DNA from: Streptomyces leeuwenhoekii
GTDB taxonomy: Bacteria; Actinomycetota; Actinomycetes; Streptomycetales; Streptomycetaceae
DNA length: 64,000 nucleotides
Assembly (NCBI RefSeq): GCF_001013905.1
Contig: NZ_LN831790.1
Span: 5,346,001 to 5,410,000, forward strand
Direction: 5' to 3'
Below are positions 53,722-62,902 of the stretch, in pieces. The notes under the pieces were generated by a model that saw only the letters and a program-made list of their open reading frames with translations, had not been told where the DNA came from and ran no database searches. Position numbers and translations under genes: made by a program. Each line of letters begins with the position of its first letter. Within the stretch, counting starts at the first letter, position 1.

Positions 53722-54792
53722 TTGAGCGCACTTCCCGGAGCCCGGGCCGTCCACCACATCGCCTACACGGTGCCCGACCTGGAGCAGGCGGTCGGCTTCT
53801 TCGTCGACGTCCTCGGGGCCGAACTCGCCTACCGCCTGGGGCCGGTGGAAGACCCCGAGGGCGACTGGATGACCCGGAAACTCGGCGTCCACCCACGTGC
53901 CAGCGCGCACATCGCCATGCTGCGCCTGGGACCGGTGACCAACCTGGAGCTGTTCGAGTACACCGCTCCGGACCAGGACCGCGGCCGGCCCCGCAACAGC
54001 GACTGGGGCGGACACCATTTCGCGCTGTACGTCGACGACGTGGACAAGGCGGTCGAGTACCTGCGCGACGTTCCCGGAGTGACGATTCTGGGCGAGCCGG
54101 AGACGATTACCGAAGGGCCCATCGCCGGTGACCGGTGGGTGTATTTCACCACCCCCTGGGGCCTGCACATGGAACTGATCAACATGCCCGAGGGAATGCC
54201 GTACGAGGAGACGACCGACACCCGCCTCTACCACCCGGTGGAAGGCTGGGACGACCACCGGCCGAAGACGGCGGAAGCCTCCGGATCCGCGCCGGAAGAC
54301 GTGCGGGAATCCGCGCCGGAATCCGCTTCGGAAGGAACGTCGGACGCCGTTGCGGAATCCGTTTCGGAGACCGTGAACAGCAATCCGTTCAACCGCCGTG
54401 TCATCGAGGAATTCCGGGCCAACGGCGGCCGGGTGGCCGACTTCGGGGACGTACCGCTGCTGCTGCTCACCACCACCGGCCGGCGCAGCGGCCACACCCG
54501 TACGACCCCGCTGGTCCACCTCGACCACGAGGGCCGCCACATCGTCTTCGCCGCCAACGGCGGGGCCGACGGCGACCCCGCCTGGTACCGCAACCTGATG
54601 GCATCGGGCACGGCGACGGTGGAGCTGCCGGGGCGGCGGTTCGCCGCGCGCCCCGTTCCCGTCCCGGCCTCCGAGCACGAGGAGCTGTGGCGCCGGCAGG
54701 CCGCGCAGGACCCCAACTTCGCACGATTCCGCGACCGTACGCACCGCGAGATCCCGGTCGTCGAGCTGGTCCCCGTGGAGGTGGCGCGGTGA
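53722..54792 (+). CDS. VOC epimerase-like domain fused to a deazaflavin (F420)-dependent oxidoreductase domain
   Basis: A 356-residue fusion. Residues 1-178 form a vicinal-oxygen-chelate domain (ARAVHHIAYTVPDLEQAVGFF..., metal residues near His12, Glu78, His98/99 and Glu151). The closest family I recognise is the ValD/CetB-type cyclitol epimerases (GDRWVYFTTPWGLHMELINMPEGMPYE). Residues ~180-220 are an acidic Ser/Glu-rich linker. Residues 221-356 match the DDN/nitroreductase family of F420-dependent proteins (NPFNRRVIEEFRANGGRV..., TTGRRSGHTRTTPLVH, GADGDPAWYRNL). A TTG start at 53722 is preceded by GGAG sites; the stop overlaps the next start (GTGA). Epimerisation plus reduction or oxidation of one ring is a plausible joint task. 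Confidence 0.85.
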   Translation: MSALPGARAVHHIAYTVPDLEQAVGFFVDVLGAELAYRLGPVEDPEGDWMTRKLGVHPRASAHIAMLRLGPVTNLELFEYTAPDQDRGRPRNSDWGGHHFALYVDDVDKAVEYLRDVPGVTILGEPETITEGPIAGDRWVYFTTPWGLHMELINMPEGMPYEETTDTRLYHPVEGWDDHRPKTAEASGSAPEDVRESAPESASEGTSDAVAESVSETVNSNPFNRRVIEEFRANGGRVADFGDVPLLLLTTTGRRSGHTRTTPLVHLDHEGRHIVFAANGGADGDPAWYRNLMASGTATVELPGRRFAARPVPVPASEHEELWRRQAAQDPNFARFRDRTHREIPVVELVPVEVAR

Positions 54793-56465
54793 CGGGCAAC
54801 GCGGCTACCGACGAGTTCCGCAGGGCGCGGGACTTCCTGCTGGAGCACCGCGAGGATTACGCCACCGCTTACGAGGGCTTTGCCTGGCCCCGGCCGGAGC
54901 GGTTCAACTGGGCGCTGGACTGGTTCGATGTGATCGCGGACGGCAATGACCGGACGGCGTTGCATCTGGTGGAGGAGGACGGCAGCGGGACGCGGGTGTC
55001 GTTCGCGGAGATGTCGGCCCGCTCGAACCGGGTGGCGAACTGGCTGCGCGGGCAGGGGGTGGGTGCCGAGGACCGGGTGCTGGTCATGCTGGGCAACCAG
55101 GTGGAGCTGTGGGAGACGGCGCTGGCGGCGATGAAGCTGCGTGCCGTGGTGATCCCGGCGACTCCGCTGCTGGGGCCGGCCGATCTGCGGGACCGGGTGG
55201 AGCGGGGCCGGGTGGCGCATGTGATCGTCCGCTCCCAGGACACGGGCAAGTTCGACGGTGTGCCGGGACGGTACACGCGGATCGCGGTGGGCGGTGCGGC
55301 GCAGGGCTGGCTGCCGTATGAGGAGGCCCGCACGGCTTCGGAGGTGTTCGTGGCGGACGGGCCGACCTACGCCGACGACCCGCTGATGCTGTATTTCACC
55401 TCGGGGACGACGGCCCGCCCGAAGCTGGTCGAGCACACCCACACCTCGTATCCCGTCGGTCATCTGGCGACCATGTACTGGATCGGGCTTCGGCCCGGGG
55501 ATGTGCATCTGAACATCTCCTCGCCGGGCTGGGCCAAGCATGCCTGGTCGAACCTGTTCGCGCCGTGGAACGCGGAGGCGACGGTCTTCCTGCACAACTA
55601 CACCCGCTTCGACGCGGCCCGGTTGATGAGGGAGATGGACCGGGCGGGTGTGACGACGTTCTGTGCGCCGCCGACGGTGTGGCGGATGCTGATCCAGGCG
55701 GATCTGACGCAGTTGCGCAGGCCGCCGCGTGAGGCGGTGGCGGCCGGTGAGCCGCTCAATCCGGAGGTGATCGAGCAGGTGCGCCGGGCGTGGGGGGTGA
55801 CGATCCGGGACGGGTTCGGGCAGACGGAGACGGCGGTGCAGATCGCCAACACGCCGGGCCAGGTGTTGAAGACGGGGTCGATGGGGCGGCCCAGTCCCGG
55901 TTACCGGGTGGAGCTGCTGGATCCGGTCACGGGTGCGCCGGGTGCCGTCGAGGGGGAGATCGCTCTGGATCTGTCCGTGCGGCCGGTGGGGTTGATGGCG
56001 GGTTACCACGGTGACGCGGACCGGACGGCGGAGGCGATGGCCGGGGGTTATTACCGCACGGGCGATATCGGTGCGCGGGACGCGGACGGTTATCTGACGT
56101 ATGTGGGCCGTGCGGACGATGTGTTCAAGGCGTCGGACTACAAGATCTCCCCGTTCGAGCTGGAGAGTGCTCTGCTGGAGCACGAGGCGGTGGCGGAGGC
56201 GGCCGTGGTGCCGGCGCCGGACGAGGTGCGTCTTGCGGTGCCGAAGGCGTACGTGGTGCTCGCGGAGGGCTGGGAGCCGGGTCCGGACACCGCGAAGGTG
56301 CTGTTCGAGCACTCCCGCGAGGTGCTGGCTCCGTACAAGCGGATCCGGCGTCTGGAGTTCGGCGAGCTGCCCAAGACCATCTCGGGCAAGATCCGCCGGA
56401 TCGAACTGCGCGAGGCCACCGCCGCCGGCTCCGACCGGGAGTATCTGGAGGCCGACTTCCGCTGA
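54789..56465 (+). CDS. AMP-forming acyl-CoA synthetase
   Basis: A 558-residue ANL-superfamily ligase: LYFTSGTTARPKLVEHTHTS (P-loop), GFGQTETAV, GYYRTGDIG and PKTISGKIRR with the catalytic Lys. It activates a carboxylic acid as acyl-adenylate and then CoA ester; length and the GWAKHAWSNLFAPWNAEATVF region resemble benzoate/short-chain acyl-CoA ligases. The GTG start overlaps the VOC fusion stop by 4 nt. Third-position usage from ~54870 to 56450 has more T and G endings than the flanking genes, a sign of a different origin. It could supply an acyl group for tailoring. Confidence 0.92.
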   Translation: MTGNAATDEFRRARDFLLEHREDYATAYEGFAWPRPERFNWALDWFDVIADGNDRTALHLVEEDGSGTRVSFAEMSARSNRVANWLRGQGVGAEDRVLVMLGNQVELWETALAAMKLRAVVIPATPLLGPADLRDRVERGRVAHVIVRSQDTGKFDGVPGRYTRIAVGGAAQGWLPYEEARTASEVFVADGPTYADDPLMLYFTSGTTARPKLVEHTHTSYPVGHLATMYWIGLRPGDVHLNISSPGWAKHAWSNLFAPWNAEATVFLHNYTRFDAARLMREMDRAGVTTFCAPPTVWRMLIQADLTQLRRPPREAVAAGEPLNPEVIEQVRRAWGVTIRDGFGQTETAVQIANTPGQVLKTGSMGRPSPGYRVELLDPVTGAPGAVEGEIALDLSVRPVGLMAGYHGDADRTAEAMAGGYYRTGDIGARDADGYLTYVGRADDVFKASDYKISPFELESALLEHEAVAEAAVVPAPDEVRLAVPKAYVVLAEGWEPGPDTAKVLFEHSREVLAPYKRIRRLEFGELPKTISGKIRRIELREATAAGSDREYLEADFR

Positions 56466-56470
56466 TCCTC

Positions 56471-56517
56471 ACGCCGGTGCGGCCGTCCCCTCCGGGAGGG
56501 GACGGCCGCACCGGCGT
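56471..56517. terminator. 47-nt near-perfect palindrome between convergent genes
   Basis: Arms of 23 bp (56471-56493 and 56495-56517) are exact complements around one base, beginning 5 nt after the synthetase stop. It should be a very strong bidirectional terminator for the synthetase and the MFS gene. Confidence 0.8.
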
Positions 56518-56527
56518 GTGCCGTCTG

Positions 56528-57766
56528 TCACCGGGGCGCGGCTGCCGTCGGCCGGGCCCGGCTCACCACCCGGACCAGGGGGAGCGTCGCCGCGCAGACC
56601 GCGGCGCCGACCAGCGGCAGCCCCGCGACCGGGTGACCGGCCGCGAACCAGCCGGCCGCCGCCGATCCCGCCGCGATACCGGCGTTGCCGGCCGAGGCGC
56701 CGAGCGTCGAGGCGAGGTCCCCGCCGGGCCCGGCCAGCTCGATGGTGATGAGCTGGAGCGCCGGGGCCAGCCCGAAACCGAACAGCCCGAACAGGGCCAG
56801 CACGACGGCGGCCGTCACCGGGTGCTCACCGGCCCAGTGGAGCAGGGCCAGCGCGGGTACGAGCACCGCGCCGGCCACCAGCAGAGTCGTTCCGGCGTCG
56901 TGGTCGGCGCAGCGTCCGCCCGCCAGCGTGCCGAGGGCCCCGGCGGCGCCGAACACCAGGAGGTAGGCGCCGACCGCGCCACCGGAGACGCCGGTGACCT
57001 GCTGGAGATAGGTGCCGAGCAGGGTGAAGACGGTGAACTGGCCGCAGAACAGCAGGACCGCGACGCCCAGGGCGAGCAGCACCGGCCGGGTCAGCACGTA
57101 CCGGACCTGCGCCCGCAGCGCACCGCGCCCGCTGCTGGGCACCGGCGGCACCAGGGCGAGGGTGAGGGCGAGCGCGGCGCAGCCCAGCACGGCGATCCCC
57201 GCGAAGACCGACCGCCAGGACAGGACGTGACCGGCGTAGGTGGCCAGGGGCACGCCGAGGAGGTTGGCCGCGGCGATGCCGCCGAAGACCACGGCCACCG
57301 CACGGCCCCGGCGCTCGGGTCCGGCCAGGCTCGCGGCGGCGGAGGAGGCGACTCCGACGAACATGCCGTGCACCGCCCCCGCGACCGCGCGCACCAGGAC
57401 CAGCAGGGTGAAGTCGCCCGCGACGGCGGCCAGGGCGTTGGCCAGCGCGTACAGGCCCAGGGCCGCGCAGATCAGCAGCCGGCGCGGCACCCGGATCGTC
57501 AGCGCCGTCAGCGCGGGCCCGCCGGCGCAGACCCCGAGCGCGTAGGCGGTGACCAGCAGGCCGGCGGTACCGACCGTGACGTGCAGCCCGGAGGCGATCC
57601 GGTCCAGGATCCCCACCACGACGAACTCCGCGGTGCCCACCACGAACGCGCTCAGTCCGAGCGCGCCGAGGCCCCGGCCGCCGGCCCCGCGCGGGACGCG
57701 GGGCACGGGCGGACGGGGCGCGGGCGGGCGGAACGCCGGGGGGCGGCCGGTGTCGGTACGGGGCAT
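56528..57766 (-). CDS. MFS exporter (AraJ/Cmx-like)
   Basis: A 412-residue protein with twelve helices in DHA1-type order: LGALGLSAFVVGTAEFVVVGILDRIASGLHVTVGTAGLLVTAYALGVCAGGPALTALTIRVPRR... The motif A loop and the glycine-rich LGASAGNAGIAAGSAAAGW of the AraJ/chloramphenicol group are visible. The first ~25 residues are Pro/Arg-rich and cytoplasmic. Likely exports the pathway product or gives self-resistance. ATG 57766 is preceded by GAGGAG; it lies 122 nt downstream of the SDR gene on the same strand. Confidence 0.9.
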   Translation of the reverse strand: MPRTDTGRPPAFRPPAPRPPVPRVPRGAGGRGLGALGLSAFVVGTAEFVVVGILDRIASGLHVTVGTAGLLVTAYALGVCAGGPALTALTIRVPRRLLICAALGLYALANALAAVAGDFTLLVLVRAVAGAVHGMFVGVASSAAASLAGPERRGRAVAVVFGGIAAANLLGVPLATYAGHVLSWRSVFAGIAVLGCAALALTLALVPPVPSSGRGALRAQVRYVLTRPVLLALGVAVLLFCGQFTVFTLLGTYLQQVTGVSGGAVGAYLLVFGAAGALGTLAGGRCADHDAGTTLLVAGAVLVPALALLHWAGEHPVTAAVVLALFGLFGFGLAPALQLITIELAGPGGDLASTLGASAGNAGIAAGSAAAGWFAAGHPVAGLPLVGAAVCAATLPLVRVVSRARPTAAAPR

Positions 57767-57888
57767 GGCGGACTCCTCGGAATCGGGTGGCAACGGGTGT
57801 GCCGCCAGCTCACCAGTGCCCTCCCGCGCTGTCGCCGCCGACTGCCCCAAGTCGCTCCCGATCACGGGACGATGGCGCGGAAAGCCGC

Positions 57889-58659
57889 TCAGGTGGCCGT
57901 CGCGCCCCCGTCCACCGGGACCGCCGCGCCGGTCACGAAGGACGACCCGTCGCCGCACAGCCAGGCCGCGGCCCGCGCCACCTCGACGGGCGCGGCCATC
58001 CGCTTCTGGATCGCGTCCGCCGCGAAACGGTCCTCCAGCTCCGGAGCCGTCCGCAGCACCTGCTCCATCATCTCCGTGCGGGTGCTGCCCACGACCAGGG
58101 CGTTGACCCGTACGCCCCGCTCCCCGTACTCGGCCGCGGCGGCCCGGGTCAGCCCGATGACGGCGTGCTTGGCGGCGACGTAGGCGGCCGAGGCGCCGGT
58201 GGCCCGCGTCCCGGCCACGCTGGAGGTGTTCACGATGGAGCCGCCGCCCCGGCTCACCATCGCGGGGATCTGATGCCGCATGCAGTTCCACACGCCGCGC
58301 ACGTTGACGTCCATGGTGCGCTCGTAGACGGCGGCGTCGGTCTCGTGCAGCGGGGTGCCCGCCGTCGCGTAACCGGCGTTGTTGAAGGCGCAGTCGAGCC
58401 CGCCGAACTCGGCGACGGCGACCTTGACGGCGTGTGCCGCGTCGGCCTCCGAGGCGACGTCGCCGGGGACGGCCAGGGCCCGCGCGCCGGACGCGGTGAG
58501 CTCGGCGGCCAGGGCGCGCAGCCGCTCCTCGCGCCGGGCCATCAGGACGACCGCCGCGCCCTGCGCGGCGAACAGCCGGGCCGCGGCCGCTCCGATACCG
58601 CTGGAGGCACCGGTGATCATCGCCACTCTGCCGCTCAGCATCCGCTCTTCCCCGTTCAT
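57889..58659 (-). CDS. short-chain dehydrogenase/reductase of the autoregulator locus
   Basis: A 256-residue classical SDR: TGASSGIGAAAARLF, NNAGYA, catalytic Ser in NTSSVAG, and YVAAKHA (Tyr-x-x-x-Lys). It reduces a ketone with NAD(P)H. Start ATG 58659 overlaps the HAD gene stop by 4 nt. In gamma-butyrolactone loci, SDR proteins reduce the keto group of the signal, as in the SCB, A-factor and virginiae butanolide routes. A role in the cyclitol pathway is the alternative. Confidence 0.92.
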   Translation of the reverse strand: MNGEERMLSGRVAMITGASSGIGAAAARLFAAQGAAVVLMARREERLRALAAELTASGARALAVPGDVASEADAAHAVKVAVAEFGGLDCAFNNAGYATAGTPLHETDAAVYERTMDVNVRGVWNCMRHQIPAMVSRGGGSIVNTSSVAGTRATGASAAYVAAKHAVIGLTRAAAAEYGERGVRVNALVVGSTRTEMMEQVLRTAPELEDRFAADAIQKRMAAPVEVARAAAWLCGDGSSFVTGAAVPVDGGATAT

Positions 58660-59384
58660 CGCCCCGTGACCTCTCTCATGTCCGGCGTGCGCGCCCAGAG
58701 CGTGCCGTCGGCCAGCTCCGCGTCCACGGTCCGCAGCAACGTTTCATCGATCTCGTCCAGCGAGCCGACCAGATGCCGCACGCCCGCCTCACGCATCAGG
58801 CGCGGCTGGAAGCTGTGGACGAAGTCGGTGGGGTGGCCGATGAAGCCCACCCCCAGGTCGCGGGCGCTCTCGGCGACCCGGGCGACGTCGTCGACGAACA
58901 GCGCCTGGTCGTAGCGGAGCCCGAAGACCTCGGTGACGATCTCGTGGAGGCCGGGCCGGAAGTCGTTGGTGCACACGTAGCCGGGGCCGTCGAACAGATC
59001 GGCGTGGTCGCCGAGGAAGCGCTGGAAGTGGTCGGCGGGCAGCCCGCCGTAGCAGACCGTGCGCAGGCCCAGCAGCCGCAGCCGCCGTACCAGCGCGATC
59101 GCGCCCGGCGTCACGGTGACGGGGTGGCGGGCGACGTAGGCGTCGCGTTCCTCGAAGTACGCCGCCAGCGCCTCCGGGCCGGTGAGGCCGCCGGGCACCG
59201 CGCGGGCCATGTTCTCCCCGGCGATGTGCTGCGGCTGGGAGAAGACGGAGCGTTCCAGCTCGGCCGTGTACCGGCCGTTGCGGCTCACCACGAAGTGATG
59301 GATCACCGGACTGAACGTGTCGTTCAGCAGTACGCCGTCGATGTTGAGCGCGGCCAGCCGCAGCCGTGCGAGACCGTGGGACAT
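58656..59384 (-). CDS. HAD-like protein of a gamma-butyrolactone locus
   Basis: A 242-residue HAD-superfamily protein (LAALNIDGVLLNDTFSPVIHHFVV..., RLRLLGLRTVCYGGLPADHF, LHEIVTEVFGLRYDQALFVDDVARVAESARDLG). The first motif has Asn instead of the usual nucleophilic Asp (NIDG), while the later DD motif is intact. Proteins of this kind recur beside afsA homologues, and a phosphatase step is required in butyrolactone assembly; the Asn makes classical phosphatase chemistry doubtful. ATG 59384 with GGAGG 5 nt upstream; the 3' end is coupled to the SDR. Confidence 0.82.
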   Translation of the reverse strand: MSHGLARLRLAALNIDGVLLNDTFSPVIHHFVVSRNGRYTAELERSVFSQPQHIAGENMARAVPGGLTGPEALAAYFEERDAYVARHPVTVTPGAIALVRRLRLLGLRTVCYGGLPADHFQRFLGDHADLFDGPGYVCTNDFRPGLHEIVTEVFGLRYDQALFVDDVARVAESARDLGVGFIGHPTDFVHSFQPRLMREAGVRHLVGSLDEIDETLLRTVDAELADGTLWARTPDMREVTGR

Positions 59385-59623
59385 CAATCCTCCGTGAGCG
59401 TGCGGACCGGCCACGGACAACGGCGGCCGGGCCGGGCGGACAAGGAATCCGTTGGGGCGCCGCGCCATCGCGACAGGACGGACGACCACGCCGGTGGACC
59501 GCGTGAGCGGACGTCGAGTCGTACGACATCCCGTGCACCGCGTGGGTTGTGCTGCGGGGAAGACCTTTTCGGTACGGCCCGCGCCGCCGAAAGGCGGCCG
59601 GTGCGGGCCCGGAGGCGCCGGTC

Positions 59624-60256
59624 TCAGTCCAGCGGGGTCAGCGCGCGCTCCGCGCCCAGTTCGGTCCGGGCCACGATGGCCGGCACCGCGATGCCGGGCA
59701 GGAGCAGGCGCCACATCCTCGTGACCCGCTCCATCAGGTCCTTCCGGCCGCTGACGACGGCCGAGAACATCTGCATGCCGGTACACGCCTCGACGACGAA
59801 GGCGGCCACCTCACCCGGTTCCACCCCGGCCTGGAGCTCGCCGCGCTCGTGCGCGTCCCGCAGGCATTCGGCCATGATCTCCACCCACTGCTCGTAGGGG
59901 CTGGCGTCCTGCAGACCGAACGAGGTCTGCTCGTTGGTGAGCCGGACGCCCGCCCGCAGCAGCGGGTCCACCTGGAGCCGGCGGGCCCAGTTCAGCGTGA
60001 GGTCCACCAGGCGCTGCAGGCCCCGGGAGTCCAGCCAGGGGACGATGGTCTCGGGCTGGCTGTTCATCACCGCCCGCGCCAGGTCCTCCTTGGAATCGAA
60101 GTGGAAGTAGAGCGCCCCGGCGGTGAGCCCCGCGCGCTTCAGGATGCGGTTGATGCTCGCCCCGGAGTACCCGAACTCGTCGAAGACTTCCGCGGCCGCG
60201 CGCAGCAGCGACTCCCGGGTCTGTACCGCACGCTCCTGCTTCACGCCGCCCGCCAT
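59624..60256 (-). CDS. ArpA/ScbR-type gamma-butyrolactone receptor (TetR family)
   Basis: A 210-residue receptor-regulator. The DNA-binding domain (KQERAVQTRESLLRAAAEVFDEFGYSGASINRILKRAGLTAGALYFHFDSKEDLARAVM) is the hallmark of the ArpA/ScbR/BarA family. The ligand-pocket Trp of those proteins is present in PYEQWVEIMAECLRDAHERGEL. It is divergent from the afsA homologue with 203 bp of AT-rich sequence containing repeated boxes between them. It should repress afsA (and itself, and possibly the island) until the diffusible signal binds. Confidence 0.93.
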   Translation of the reverse strand: MAGGVKQERAVQTRESLLRAAAEVFDEFGYSGASINRILKRAGLTAGALYFHFDSKEDLARAVMNSQPETIVPWLDSRGLQRLVDLTLNWARRLQVDPLLRAGVRLTNEQTSFGLQDASPYEQWVEIMAECLRDAHERGELQAGVEPGEVAAFVVEACTGMQMFSAVVSGRKDLMERVTRMWRLLLPGIAVPAIVARTELGAERALTPLD

Positions 60257-60275
60257 CGATTAGCCCCTCCAAAGT

Positions 60276-60425
60276 AGAACGATCCTTATGTTATCGAGGG
60301 CCGGGCGGTCTCTGGCAACCCCGACAGCACCGTCCGACCGAAACACTCCCCTCCCGCTTGAGAAACACCATAGAGACTCTTTACTTTGTCTTTGCCCACC
60401 GAAAAAAGAACGCTCTTTATGTTAT
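60276..60425. promoter_or_regulatory. candidate autoregulatory elements between receptor gene and afsA
   Basis: AGAACGATCCTTATGTTAT (60276-60294) recurs with two changes at 60407-60425; the second contains the inverted repeat AAAGA-ACGC-TCTTT. A third block at 60369-60390 matches a block before tetR at 38332-38353. Their places beside both divergent starts fit receptor boxes, though they do not follow the textbook ARE consensus closely. Confidence 0.6.
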
Positions 60426-60459
60426 GGGCACTTGGTGGAGCTCTTGGGGGGAGATCAAC

Positions 60460-61416
60460 ATGACTGCAGTGTTCCAGCAGGGATCTGTGCAGGAGTCCCG
60501 GAGCCTGGAGGTCCGCACACCCGCGCTGGCCGTGCACCAGAGCCATGTGCACAAGCGGAACGGTGCCGAGGTCCTGCTGTCCACCTGGCGCATGCTCGGC
60601 GCCGACACCTACGCCGTCACCGCGCACTGGCCGCGCGAGCACGCCTTCTACCACCCGGCGCACGGGCTCCACGACCCGCTGCTGCTCTGCGAGACCGTGC
60701 GCCAGTCCGTGCCTCTGCTGTCCCACGTCGCCTACGGCGTGCCCTTCGGCCATCAGCAGGCGTGGGAGCACCTGCGCTTCGCGCTGAACGCGGGCGCCCT
60801 GGTGGCCACCACGGCCCCCGCCGAACTCGAACTGCGCATCACCTGCTCGGACATCGTGCGGCGGGGCACCCGGCTGGCCGCGCTGACCATGGCGGTGGAC
60901 ATCACGCTCAACGGACAGCGGCTGGGCACCGCCACCACCCGCTTCAACAACCAGCCGCGCGCGGTGTACCAGAGGCTGCGGGGCCGTTACGCCGACGTCG
61001 ACCTGGCCCGTGAGCGGGCCCTGACACCCGGACCCGCGGTCCCGGCGGAACGGGTGGCGCGGGTCAGGGAGAAGGACGTGGTGCTCTCCCCGACGGACAT
61101 CCCGAACCGGTGGCAGCTCCGGGTGGACCTCACCCACCCCGTGCTCTTCGACCACCCCGTCGACCACGCTCCGGGCATGCTCCTGCTGGAGGCCGCGCGC
61201 CAGGCCGCCCACACCATGAGCGCGCGGCCGTCGACCGTCGTCGCCATGGACGCCGAGTTCATCCGGTACACCGAGTTCGACGAGCCCTGCTGGGTCTGGA
61301 CCGACTCGCTGCCCTCCGACGAGCAGGGCCGCAGACGGGTGCTGGTGACCCTGGAACAGAGCGGCCGGCGCGTCTTCTCCGCGGACGTCACCCTGGAGTC
61401 GGCGCCCGGCCTGTGA
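60460..61416 (+). CDS. AfsA-family gamma-butyrolactone biosynthesis protein
   Basis: A 318-residue AfsA/ScbA homologue with two hotdog-like AfsA repeats. The first is marked by HAFYHPAHGLHDPLLLCETVRQSVPLLSHVAYGVPFGHQQ (~65-105), the second by HPVLFDHPVDHAPGMLLLEAARQAA (~227-251). AfsA joins a beta-ketoacyl chain from fatty-acid synthesis to dihydroxyacetone phosphate, the committed step of butyrolactone or butenolide hormone synthesis. Start ATG 60460 with GGGGGGAG 7 nt upstream. It is divergent from the receptor, with HAD and SDR genes nearby, a complete small-signal locus. Exact signal unknown. Confidence 0.94.
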   Translation: MTAVFQQGSVQESRSLEVRTPALAVHQSHVHKRNGAEVLLSTWRMLGADTYAVTAHWPREHAFYHPAHGLHDPLLLCETVRQSVPLLSHVAYGVPFGHQQAWEHLRFALNAGALVATTAPAELELRITCSDIVRRGTRLAALTMAVDITLNGQRLGTATTRFNNQPRAVYQRLRGRYADVDLARERALTPGPAVPAERVARVREKDVVLSPTDIPNRWQLRVDLTHPVLFDHPVDHAPGMLLLEAARQAAHTMSARPSTVVAMDAEFIRYTEFDEPCWVWTDSLPSDEQGRRRVLVTLEQSGRRVFSADVTLESAPGL

Positions 61417-61422
61417 GCGAAG

Positions 61423-61462
61423 GCGAAAGGCGCGGCCGCCGGAGGACGGCCGCGCCCTTCGC
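61423..61462. terminator. hairpin between afsA and asd
   Basis: A stem of GCGAA(A)GG-CGCGGCCG with its complement CGGCCGCG-CCCTTCGC around an 8-nt loop lies between two convergent genes; it marks the right edge of the island. Confidence 0.7.
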
Positions 61463-61506
61463 GACGCGGGAGGCGGGGCGGCCGGGGCCGCCCCGCGACG
61501 CGCGGA

Positions 61507-62703
<1,197 letters not shown>

Positions 62704-62816
62704 TCAGCCGTACCGGGCGCCGCGCCGCAAGCTGTGCTGCCGCGCGCCTGCCCGGGGCCCACCGGCCCACACGGTGATGTGACGTATGCCTCCCGGTGGT
62801 GGTCCTCACCCGGACC

Positions 62817-62841
62817 GAACGTTTCCGCCGCCTGCGGCGTC
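62817..62841 (+). promoter_or_regulatory. candidate ECF-type promoter before the sigma gene
   Basis: GAAC (62817-62820), 17 bp, then CGTC (62838-62841) matches the common ECF sigma promoter form GAAC-N16/17-CGTC. It lies 61 bp before the sigma gene start, in the 376-bp divergent gap 62527-62902, which otherwise holds no gene. Confidence 0.5.
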
Positions 62842-62902
62842 GTAGGGCGGGCGGGAATTGTCGGGCAGGCCCCAGGGAAACGCGGGTGAGGGGAGGACGG
62901 CT

